Origin: Bacillota bacterium
GTDB taxonomy: Bacteria; Bacillota; Clostridia; Christensenellales; Pumilibacteraceae
Assembly (NCBI GenBank): GCA_009787685.1
Contig: WQSV01000103.1
Location: 1-5,907, forward strand
Direction: 5' to 3'
DNA: 5,907 nucleotides
The position numbers and the translations under genes were made by a program. The notes beneath the pieces are model-generated. The model made no database searches, was not told where the DNA came from, and saw only the letters and a list, made by a program, of their open reading frames with translations. Positions 1 to 5,543 of the stretch are shown here, in pieces. Position 1 is the first letter of the stretch, and every line of letters begins with the position of its first letter.

Positions 1-3000
1 ATAGATACGTCAGCTGGAGCGACCACGCCAGAAGGAGTCTTTACAAAAACCACATCAAGATAAGTCACTCCCTCATGAACATAGAATTGCCAAGCGACAC
101 TAAACATTCCACTGCTTTCAACATTCGGCGAGAAAGAGTAGCCATTGATGGTGAGCGCAACTGTGTAGCCAACGATGATGTTTTCCCATTCAACAACAAT
201 TATTCTTCCAGTGTCGATTCTGTCTCCATCGCGAAGAAGTTCCATTGGAAACAGTCCTAGGATATAGATGCCGAAATAAGCTTCATCTAGTCCCGAGATG
301 TTAACAGGAATACCCGGCAGAACATCTATTGCAGTGTAGGAAAAAACCACAAAAACTGGACCCGTTGTTGGAACTTGGAAATTAAAGATTTGACCTCCAA
401 ATTCTCCCGCACTTATTCCTGTTCGTGGAATACCATTTATTAAAAGAGTCACATCATATCCCGCTGGACTTTGCCAGAAGATATTTAGATTTGTTCCCGC
501 CACGAGCAGGTCTCCATCTTGAACTGTTTCTCCGCCCACTGAAATAATGAAAATAGAAGCATCTAAAGTGCCGTGTTGAACATCAAGCCTTAGGCAAATA
601 CAAGGATATTCTTCGCAAACCAAGCATGCATCTGGATTGACCCAATCAAAAAGAACAAACTCTTGAGCAATATGCTCGTCAGCAAAATTAACCTCAAACA
701 ACAAAATATCAAAAAGATCCAAAAACCTAACAAATGTTTCAATATTTGAAAAACCTTGAGCGAACCAAGTCCATTCAACAAGTTGCAATCCGGGATTAAA
801 AGCATTAATAACTCCAACTCTTGCGATATTATTGTTGACTCTCCATGTGATAATGCCTGCATAGGTTATGTGAATGGTGGTTCCGGCAAGAAGAAATTCT
901 GGAGAGCCTAGAACGCGCCAATTCCCAACTAGAACAGGGATTTCAAAAATAGTAAGATTAAATTGATTAATGACATCATAGGTCACGTTTCCAGTCCCCA
1001 TAACAAAAATATAACCGCAATCACTTATCCCCATTGTGAAAATATCGTCATTCCCTCTTCTTTGTCTTGTCAGATATTCAAGAGCCCTGTTTGAGCAATT
1101 AAAGTAGTAAACCCAGACCTCTCCAACCATCTGCCCCAGTTGATGATGCATGATTGAAATGACTTCTTCCATGTAGTCTCTATATTCGACCCAATTAGCC
1201 CATGCTGGGTGTCTGAAGAAAATTTCTCTAAAACTAATACCTTGCCTTCCCGACATAAAGTCATAGATATCTCTCAATCCAACAAGATGTTCAAAATTAA
1301 GAACACTTCTTGCTCCAAACTCAGCGGTCAAAGCATCGACCAACTCCTGTTCTCCAAGGAAAACTATGAGCCCACAGTCACTTAATCTGACTGTTAGTTG
1401 AAGGTTTGTGAAAACCGCAGCATCTATTGAGAAATATCTTGCCATTTCAAACGCCATATTAGGACAGCTCATTTTTATTACTCTGATTCTTGCTGGGTCA
1501 TCATAGACCACATTAGTGCATTCAGCAACAAAGCTTTCAACAACATAATCCAAAAAATTTTGCATCATTCCAATGAATTGTGGATGAAGATAGAGAATGT
1601 CTAGTTCTGGTCGAATAGTTGTGACGAAATCCGCCCATGCATCAATATAGTCAAATGTTTTGATATATTCAACTATCATGGTTCTGAAAATATTGCTGTG
1701 ATCCACAACCATAAAACGAATAACTTTTTCAACCGCATATCTTGAACCTGCAAAAATATTGTTGTGATAAATAACAACATAACCGCCCGCATAGCCAATT
1801 GCTCCAAGATTTACTAGGAATGTTGGTTTTAATTCAAATGCTGTTGCCTCGTCATAAACCTCAAAGAGTCTAACATTTTCAGTCCCATCAAACTGTCTTG
1901 CACTGAATTGATAGACCTCCAACTCATTCCCTAGTGGACCCAAAAAGATAGCTCTTTCCCACACGTCTAATCCTGAGAAAAAGAATATTAAATAAAGAGT
2001 GTCGGCTGGAAACTCAAAATCCCATGTGTCTACAGAGAGAGCCAAATCAAAATTTAGAGTGTGATGAATTGTGTGTTCCCCATGAGGAAATGCTGTTGGG
2101 AAAACCTCAACCTCAAGCAGCCCAACATTAAGAGAGAAAATTCCCATGAATCCCGGCAAAATTTCAAAAGTGATTACTAATGTTGTTCCACGAATGATAT
2201 TAGCCCCACTTGAAATTGGATTTCCGCTGTAGTCTCGAACTGAAAAATATGCAACCCCAATGTCATCAGCAAATCCTGCATCAATCAGAACTTGATGAGT
2301 TTCAGTTGGGATTACTGATTCAACAAAAGTGACAACAACATTGTGTGTCAAATTTGAAAGAGTCCAAGTTGTCACATCTCTGTCACGATAGATAGCTGGT
2401 CCATCTCCAACAGTTATTTTCATGCGATAGCCAACTGCTGGCTGACCCCATGTGAATGCAATATTCGAGCCTTGAGGAAATTCCGCCCCCAAGCTAATAG
2501 GGTTTCCTAAAACAGACGCACTCACCCCTTCTCCAACCCAATTAACTGTGAAGTTTGGTGGTGGGATGAATTCAAGTGTGAATTCAACTAATAAATCTTG
2601 AGTAATATTTGGCAAAATCCATGAGCCTGCTCCAACTCTGACAAGATTGACATCAATATCTTCTGCTATTATTCTCAATTGGTTATTCGTTGGTAGCGCA
2701 CCCCAAACAAATAACACATTTGAGCCATGAGCAACGGAATCATCTGATTGAATGACATTTCCCGAAACTTGCGCATTGACAGTGAAATTTTCTGGAGTCC
2801 TCCATGTCATAGTGAATTCTACTGGGACAACTTCAAAGCTAATCGAGACATCTTCGGTCACCAGATGAACAAACGATGTTACTTCTCTTGTGTGAAATAT
2901 TGGAGCATTATCTGCAACAACAATTCTCATGCGACGTCCAACAGCTGGTGCAACCCATGCAAACAAAACGCTTGAGTTTTCCAAAACAGTGTCTCCCGAT

Positions 3001-3428
3001 GCAATTGGTGACGCTCCAACAGCGGCCATAACAATTGGACCAGTCCATGTTATTGTGAAATTTCCAAGTGTTGGCTCTGGAACAACCGCAAACACAATTG
3101 AAACATCATTTCTAACATTATGAGTGAAGCTCGTCACCACTCTTAAATGATATGTAGGGGCACTATCACCGATGGTTATTCTCATGCGATAACCTTCCGC
3201 TGGTTGTTGCCACTCAAAGACAACATTTGAATTGTCACGAACGCTTGCTCCATTCGTGATGCTTTGACCTGCAAATGATGCAGTGACGCTTGCTCCTGTT
3301 GCACTCCACGTCACGCTGTGATAAGTGTGGTCATCTTCTGAGTCTGGACACGCTGTCAGCATAATAACTGACATCGCCATCACTAAAGCAAGGACAACAA
3401 CCATCAATGTTAGTTTCAGTTTTTTCAT
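1..3428 (-). CDS. Large modular surface lipoprotein, 3' end beyond the window
   Basis: This frame stays open for 1142 codons from ATG 3428 to the left edge with no stop, so the protein is longer still. The start is fixed by AAGGAG six bases upstream. Residues 1-27 form a lipoprotein signal peptide: basic MKKLK, a hydrophobic core, then lipobox LTAC with Cys27, followed by acidic PDSEDD. Residues 38-372 are four ~85-residue modules. Residues 375-930 match no family I recognise but hold a diverged duplication of a ~120-residue unit (about 595-829) with SDCG at 683-686 and 802-805. Residues 935-945 are C-x2-C-x4-C-x-C, and about 948-1130 are two more modules. The modules (hydrophobic-x-F-x-W, then P-A-x-G-Y-R) resemble divergent InlB B-repeats seen in Firmicute surface proteins. 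Membrane anchoring through Cys27 and exposure outside the cell are inferred. The function is unknown. The gene is monocistronic or first in its own transcript, 131 bp after ruvX. Reading frame confidence is high; family assignment is moderate. Confidence 0.93.
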   Translation of the reverse strand, partial: MKKLKLTLMVVVLALVMAMSVIMLTACPDSEDDHTYHSVTWSATGASVTASFAGQSITNGASVRDNSNVVFEWQQPAEGYRMRITIGDSAPTYHLRVVTSFTHNVRNDVSIVFAVVPEPTLGNFTITWTGPIVMAAVGASPIASGDTVLENSSVLFAWVAPAVGRRMRIVVADNAPIFHTREVTSFVHLVTEDVSISFEVVPVEFTMTWRTPENFTVNAQVSGNVIQSDDSVAHGSNVLFVWGALPTNNQLRIIAEDIDVNLVRVGAGSWILPNITQDLLVEFTLEFIPPPNFTVNWVGEGVSASVLGNPISLGAEFPQGSNIAFTWGQPAVGYRMKITVGDGPAIYRDRDVTTWTLSNLTHNVVVTFVESVIPTETHQVLIDAGFADDIGVAYFSVRDYSGNPISSGANIIRGTTLVITFEILPGFMGIFSLNVGLLEVEVFPTAFPHGEHTIHHTLNFDLALSVDTWDFEFPADTLYLIFFFSGLDVWERAIFLGPLGNELEVYQFSARQFDGTENVRLFEVYDEATAFELKPTFLVNLGAIGYAGGYVVIYHNNIFAGSRYAVEKVIRFMVVDHSNIFRTMIVEYIKTFDYIDAWADFVTTIRPELDILYLHPQFIGMMQNFLDYVVESFVAECTNVVYDDPARIRVIKMSCPNMAFEMARYFSIDAAVFTNLQLTVRLSDCGLIVFLGEQELVDALTAEFGARSVLNFEHLVGLRDIYDFMSGRQGISFREIFFRHPAWANWVEYRDYMEEVISIMHHQLGQMVGEVWVYYFNCSNRALEYLTRQRRGNDDIFTMGISDCGYIFVMGTGNVTYDVINQFNLTIFEIPVLVGNWRVLGSPEFLLAGTTIHITYAGIITWRVNNNIARVGVINAFNPGLQLVEWTWFAQGFSNIETFVRFLDLFDILLFEVNFADEHIAQEFVLFDWVNPDACLVCEEYPCICLRLDVQHGTLDASIFIISVGGETVQDGDLLVAGTNLNIFWQSPAGYDVTLLINGIPRTGISAGEFGGQIFNFQVPTTGPVFVVFSYTAIDVLPGIPVNISGLDEAYFGIYILGLFPMELLRDGDRIDTGRIIVVEWENIIVGYTVALTINGYSFSPNVESSGMFSVAWQFYVHEGVTYLDVVFVKTPSGVVAPADVS
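39..587 (-). repeat. Two C-terminal beta modules of the lipoprotein
   Basis: Residues about 948-1035 and 1036-1130 repeat the N-terminal module pattern after the central region. Copy 5 has D-G-D-x-L-x-x-G-T-N-L-N-I-F-W (Trp985), then SPAGYDVTLLINGI. Copy 6 has DGDRIDTGRIIVVEW (Trp1081), then VGYTVALTINGY. The GY-x-V-x-L-x-I-N-G segment is shared by these two and corresponds to GYRMKITVGD of copy 4. The spacing of 96 residues is longer than in the N-terminal set. More copies may follow beyond the left edge. Confidence 0.7.
942..1646 (-). repeat. Diverged tandem duplication of a ~120-aa unit in the lipoprotein core
   Basis: Two stretches of the lipoprotein, about residues 595-710 and 720-829, share ordered landmarks. 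These are an acidic/aromatic helix-like lead, then HP (615-616 and 740-741), then DY 12-13 residues later, then C-x-N-x-A-x-E (Cys655 and Cys778), then SDCG-x-I followed by a hydrophobic run and Gly (Cys685 and Cys804). Intervals between landmarks agree within a few residues: HP to first Cys is 39 and 37, first to second Cys is 30 and 26. I recognise no family. The paired cysteines could form a disulphide outside the cell, which is inference. Confidence 0.65.
2313..3317 (-). repeat. Four N-terminal ~85-aa beta modules of the lipoprotein
   Basis: Residues about 38-122, 123-204, 205-292 and 293-372 are four diverged copies of one module. Each opens with a T/N-W pair (Trp41, 128, 209, 297). Each has a core in which a Ser/Asn-x-V/I-x-F-x-W run ends at Trp73, 158, 242 and 327, so the spacing is 85, 84 and 85 residues. 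In copies 1, 2 and 4 the core is followed by PA-x-G-Y/R-R-M-R/K-I and a basic-acidic stretch before a final beta strand. Copy 3 has lost the PAxGYR turn (it reads LPTNNQLRI). The pattern looks like divergent InlB B-repeat (Flg_new-type) domains; that assignment is by eye. Such arrays usually act as stalks that hold a functional domain away from the cell surface. Confidence 0.82.
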
Positions 3429-3434
3429 TTTCTT

Positions 3435-3440
3435 CTCCTT
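3435..3440 (-). promoter_or_regulatory. Ribosome binding site of the lipoprotein gene
   Basis: AAGGAG lies six bases before the ATG at 3428-3426 (spacer AAGAAA). It is the best-placed Shine-Dalgarno in the window and decides the start. Its 5' edge is one base from the foot of the hairpin at 3442-3460, so folding of the leader could influence ribosome access. Confidence 0.88.
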
Positions 3441-3441
3441 C

Positions 3442-3460
3442 GGACCTTTTTAAAAAGTCC
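3442..3460 (-). promoter_or_regulatory. Hairpin in the lipoprotein 5' leader
   Basis: On the transcribed strand, GGAC-TTTTT is followed by AAAAA-G-GTCC, a near-perfect inverted repeat of 19 nt with a single unpaired G. As RNA it would form a GC-clamped hairpin with an AU-rich top directly before the Shine-Dalgarno. As DNA it could be a dyad operator. It is not a terminator: there is no U-tract after the stem, and the coding start follows 14 bases on. Possible roles are mRNA stabilisation or control of translation initiation; neither is proven. Confidence 0.55.
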
Positions 3461-3490
3461 TTTATATATGTATATACATTCCTTTGCCAT
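3461..3490 (-). promoter_or_regulatory. Candidate promoter with 12-bp palindrome upstream of the lipoprotein gene
   Basis: TATAAA (3466-3461) matches five of six bases of a sigma-A -10 box. ATGGCA (3490-3485) matches four of six bases of a -35 box at an 18-bp spacing. Between them lies a perfect 12-bp palindrome, ATGTATATACAT (3468-3479), which could bind a dimeric repressor. A perfect TTGACA also occurs at 3514-3509, but only weak -10 sequences lie 15-18 bp after it. The start site would fall in or before the leader hairpin. The AT-rich context makes chance matches likely, so the exact boxes are tentative. Confidence 0.4.
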
Positions 3491-3559
3491 TTAGTTCTAC
3501 AACCAGAATGTCAAGAAAGTTTCAAGTTTGATAAAACTTTTGCTAATTTTCCTCTCATG

Positions 3560-3967
3560 TTATTTGCTGGACAAATATCCTTCCAAAATTAATTGGGCAC
3601 TCAAGATGTCAATTAGAGATTTGTCGTTCTTTTTGCTTTTTTTCAAATCCATCTCAAAAAGTATTTTGTCAGCTTCAATTGAAGATAATCTTTCGTCTTG
3701 ATAGAAAATTTCTTTGCCAGTAACTTTTCCAAGAACATTTCCAAGCGCTTTTGTCTTTTTTGCTCTTCTCCCCTCTGTTCCGTCCATGTTGAGAGGAAGA
3801 CCAATGACAACCTTGTCAATTTCTTCAGAAACGATTATTTTTGCAATTTCGTCAACATTCTCTTTCATCGTTAGAGACTTAATTACACGAAAAGGCACAG
3901 CAATGTTTAGTTCTGCTATGCTCAATCCGATTCTAATGTCACCATAGTCTATTCCAAGAAACTTCAT
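3560..3967 (-). CDS. ruvX: RuvX/YqgF-family Holliday junction resolvase-like protein
   Basis: The product has 135 residues, the usual length of RuvX (YqgF). Family members have an RNase H-like fold; they are described as putative Holliday junction resolvases and, in some bacteria, take part in 16S rRNA 5'-end processing. Visible motifs are the N-terminal strand with the catalytic Asp, MKFLGIDYGDIRIGLS (Asp7); VVIGLPLNMDGTEG (54-66); YQDERLSSIEA (89-99, with the conserved Glu92); and C-terminal SLIDILSAQLILEGYL (Asp120). All expected acidic residues are present. The common GxKRIG turn reads GDIRIG here. ATG 3967 is chosen because the family begins directly at this strand. A TTG at 4006 would add 13 residues of non-homologous leader and coincides with a -35 box. 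No Shine-Dalgarno precedes ATG 3967. The gene stands alone, 271 bp after the Ger(x)C gene. Confidence 0.93.
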   Translation of the reverse strand: MKFLGIDYGDIRIGLSIAELNIAVPFRVIKSLTMKENVDEIAKIIVSEEIDKVVIGLPLNMDGTEGRRAKKTKALGNVLGKVTGKEIFYQDERLSSIEADKILFEMDLKKSKKNDKSLIDILSAQLILEGYLSSK

Positions 3968-3977
3968 CGTTAGGAAT

Positions 3978-4006
3978 AGTTTAACGATTTTATTTAATGT
4001 TGTCAA
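3978..4006 (-). promoter_or_regulatory. Candidate promoter of ruvX
   Basis: A perfect TTGACA (4006-4001) is followed after 17 bp by TAAACT (3983-3978), four of six matches to TATAAT including the key first, second and last bases. Transcription would start about seven bases on, near 3971, only three or four bases before the ATG. That gives an almost leaderless mRNA, which fits the absence of a ribosome binding site. The -35 box is the tail of repeat unit 1, so the repeat may have delivered this promoter. Confidence 0.5.
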
Positions 4007-4026
4007 GCATCTTCGATGCTTTTGCC
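3998..4026 (-). repeat. Hairpin repeat unit, copy 1 (before ruvX)
   Basis: The unit reads CAAA, then a 5-bp stem with a GAA loop (GCATC-GAA-GATGC), then TTGACAA. The stem extends to seven pairs (4005-4021). It matches copy 2 (4071-4100) at about 20 of 30 positions. Stem bases differ between copies but stay complementary, which suggests the hairpin itself is maintained. Its TTGACA tail doubles as the -35 box of ruvX. Confidence 0.6.
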
Positions 4027-4056
4027 AGAGAAGTTCTAGTTAAAACAGTCTCTAAC

Positions 4057-4075
4057 AAAAAAGCTGAAAGCCCTT
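4057..4075 (-). terminator. Weak candidate terminator after the Ger(x)C gene
   Basis: On the minus strand AAGGGCT-TTC-AGCTTTT can pair over seven positions (two G-U) and runs into six consecutive T (4062-4057). The stronger CCCTTG/CAAGGG hairpin lies just upstream. It sits about 165 nt after the Ger(x)C stop codon, in the left arm of the inverted repeat. Stem stability is modest, so this is the best terminator-like site in the gap rather than a confident one. Confidence 0.3.
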
Positions 4076-4100
4076 GGCAAGGGTCTTCGACCCGTTTGAC
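4071..4100 (-). repeat. Hairpin repeat unit, copy 2 (left arm of inverted repeat)
   Basis: On the minus strand this is GTCAAAC, then stem-loop GGGTC-GAA-GACCC, then TTGCCAAGGG. Two hairpins compete for the same CCC: GGGTC/GACCC, and CCCTTG/CAAGGG around a single base. Only one can form at a time, an arrangement like that of attenuators, although no leader peptide or ligand site is visible. Confidence 0.6.
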
Positions 4101-4126
4101 GCTGAATGCGAATGCAAGCAGGATCA

Positions 4127-4156
4127 GATAAACCAGTCGAAGACTGTTGACAAGGG
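4127..4156 (+). repeat. Hairpin repeat unit, copy 3 (right arm, inverted)
   Basis: On the plus strand this is GATAAAC, then stem-loop CAGTC-GAA-GACTG, then TTGACAAGGG. It shares the 9-mer GTCGAAGAC and the CAAGGG end with copy 2 but lies in the opposite orientation. Like the other copies, it keeps stem pairing despite different stem bases. Confidence 0.6.
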
Positions 4157-4238
4157 TTTTCAACTGTTCTGTCGGGTTCTGTTTTTTTATGTTTGCGCCG
4201 ATACGTCAGAGGCATTGCAATTCCACACATGCAAATTA

Positions 4239-5543
4239 TTAATCTAGTCTGACTGTTATGTCAAATTCTGTTGTTAAGCTTTCAAGAAGTGTTTTCGACT
4301 GCTTGAAATCTTTGATTTGTCTTGATTGAAGACGATGAAATTTGTAGTTCAAATTTAAAAAATCCGTTTCAAGTTCTTTTGATGCGTCCAATGTTGCTTG
4401 GACTTTCTTTTCTATTTCTTTTTCAAATGCCTTTTCTAGTTCCGCATAAAGTTCGCGTTGGGCATGAAGATCACTTGCAACATCTCTAAATCTAAATTTT
4501 TCATTGAGAAGAATACGAACAGAAATCGTGAAATATGCTTTTGGGACTCCATCATCAAACAATACTCTCACTCTTGAATTCTTTCGCATTACCGTGACAA
4601 AAATATTGTCAAAATCTTCGCCCTCGAATGAAAATGCGGGCAGTGTCAAGTAGCCTTTTTTTGAATATCCCGACAAAAATGCCATTCCACTTGACTGATA
4701 TTCATCGAGCGTGCCAACAAGTTCCCCGTTTTTGAAAATTGCTATTGTTTCAAGATTTCCTATTCTTTCATGGAGAACATACCTCTCTTCTGGAACAATT
4801 TCTTCATCACCCTCTTCATCTTCTTCGTTATTTGCATCCTCTCCCTCTTCGTTATTTGCATCCTCTTCCTCATCACTTGGGGTGTCCTTTACGTTTTTTT
4901 CCAACTGCTCTTTCTCTGTTTCTTCCAATCTAATTGACGGCATGAAACTTGCATTGCTCTCTCCTAGTGTTGATGAGAGAAACTTCATGAGTGTCACAAC
5001 GGGTATGCTTTCATTTTTTTCATAGTATTCAATGAAATCGACAACACTTCCAGCAACATCATTTTGCTGCAAAGTTTGGGAAAGGAAATGATGAGCAGTT
5101 GAACTCTGAACATGGAGCATCATAGCGTTTGAGCAAAAATTATTATTTGAAAAAAGTGATTTGACTTCCCTCGTTATTCCATCGTTTGCTTTTGCATCTC
5201 CCACAACGATTAGACGACACTGTGAAAACTCAACATTCTGTCCATTTTGCAAAGATAGCCTCTCTAGTGCTTCCATTATTGTTTTTCCTTGTGACTCAAT
5301 GAGAACAATGTTTTGAAGAGTTCTCTCTTCAATCATCGGCAAGAAAACTTGTGCCGACAAAACAACACCTTGTCCATCTTCGGATGTGTCGATGCCAAGC
5401 GCCGTCACAAAACTTCGAGAATTTACTTGTGGCGTGTTGTTGAAAAAATTTGCAGTGAAGAAGAATGGCAAAACAAGCACAAGGACAATGAGCATATAGA
5501 TTCTGACTTTTTTGCGTGAGGTCAATTTTTTAAGTTTTTTCAT
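4239..5543 (-). CDS. Ger(x)C (GerAC-like) spore germination protein, atypical
   Basis: The 434-residue product matches the Ger(x)C family, the C subunit of GerA-type germinant receptors at the inner spore membrane. Family hallmarks are VTALGID near residues 46-52, LSAQVFLP (62-69), GKTIMEAL (86-93), a strand ending in VVGD (113-116), and IAIFKNGELVGTLDEYQSSG (267-286). ATG 5543 follows AAAGGAGGG by ten bases and overlaps the upstream permease stop by 14 nt, the usual arrangement for a coupled ger operon. Two features are odd. Members normally carry a lipobox with Cys before W-D-R-x-E; here residues 14-35 are a hydrophobic segment ending FFFTANFFNN with no Cys, so a transmembrane anchor replaces the lipid. 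Residues 208-253 form a Glu/Asp-rich low-complexity insert that makes the protein longer than the usual ~370-400. The C-terminal tryptophans often seen in the family are absent. Two TAA stops in a row end the gene. Confidence 0.85.
   Translation of the reverse strand: MKKLKKLTSRKKVRIYMLIVLVLVLPFFFTANFFNNTPQVNSRSFVTALGIDTSEDGQGVVLSAQVFLPMIEERTLQNIVLIESQGKTIMEALERLSLQNGQNVEFSQCRLIVVGDAKANDGITREVKSLFSNNNFCSNAMMLHVQSSTAHHFLSQTLQQNDVAGSVVDFIEYYEKNESIPVVTLMKFLSSTLGESNASFMPSIRLEETEKEQLEKNVKDTPSDEEEDANNEEGEDANNEEDEEGDEEIVPEERYVLHERIGNLETIAIFKNGELVGTLDEYQSSGMAFLSGYSKKGYLTLPAFSFEGEDFDNIFVTVMRKNSRVRVLFDDGVPKAYFTISVRILLNEKFRFRDVASDLHAQRELYAELEKAFEKEIEKKVQATLDASKELETDFLNLNYKFHRLQSRQIKDFKQSKTLLESLTTEFDITVRLD
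4822..4866 (-). repeat. 24-bp tandem duplication in the acidic insert of the Ger(x)C gene
   Basis: Identical 21-bp blocks at 4822-4842 and 4846-4866 lie 24 bp apart and encode the octapeptide pair EDANNEEG and EDANNEED. The flanking codons are also mostly GAA/GAG/GAT, giving a long acidic tract. The perfect DNA identity indicates a recent slippage duplication, and copy number probably varies between strains. Confidence 0.85.

Larger units (their letters stand above)
4043..4184. repeat. Imperfect long inverted repeat, possible REP/MITE-like element
   Basis: The inner arms 4071-4091 and 4136-4156 are inverted copies matching at 18 of 21 positions. The similarity continues outward for a further ~28 bp at about two thirds identity, ending in outward-facing T-rich tracts (T6 read leftward at 4062-4057, T7 read rightward at 4182-4188). 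The central ~44 bp are not palindromic but contain a GAATGC direct duplication (4104-4115). Each arm holds a hairpin unit (4071-4100 leftward, 4127-4156 rightward). The element fills most of the gap between the Ger(x)C and ruvX genes, and no convincing gene crosses it. It could be a small non-autonomous mobile element, a REP-like palindrome, a bidirectional terminator or a structured RNA. The sequence alone does not decide between these. Confidence 0.6.

Noticed and set aside
75..3123. Several short ORFs on both strands within the left half (for example 590-862, 1070-1264, 2748-2975)
   Set aside because: All lie in other frames of the continuous lipoprotein frame, which has a signal peptide, a ribosome binding site and internal repeats. 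None has comparable support.
3524..3539. AAGTTT/AAACTT hairpin after ruvX as a terminator
   Set aside because: The stem is six AT-rich pairs, and no T-run follows on the transcribed strand.
3968..4006. TTG at 4006 as the start of RuvX
   Set aside because: It would add 13 residues not found in the family, has no Shine-Dalgarno, and coincides with a perfect -35 box.
3978..4156. The repeats as a CRISPR array
   Set aside because: There are only three diverged copies in mixed orientation with unequal spacing, and no cas genes nearby.
4036..4230. 64-codon minus-strand ORF between the Ger(x)C and ruvX genes
   Set aside because: It runs straight through the inverted repeat, has no ribosome binding site, and its Arg/Pro/Gln-rich product shows no domain. 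The DNA there is better explained by the repeat structure.
4007..4238. tRNA, SRP RNA, tmRNA or 6S RNA in the gap
   Set aside because: No T-loop or acceptor stem, no SRP core motif and no tmRNA ends are visible. The long palindrome superficially recalls 6S RNA, but its middle is poorly paired and no conserved 6S sequence is recognised.
4711..5025. 104-codon plus-strand ORF, very serine-rich
   Set aside because: It is the antisense shadow of the Glu/Asp-rich insert of the Ger(x)C gene; its Ser/Phe/Pro composition comes from the reversed GAA/GAT codons.
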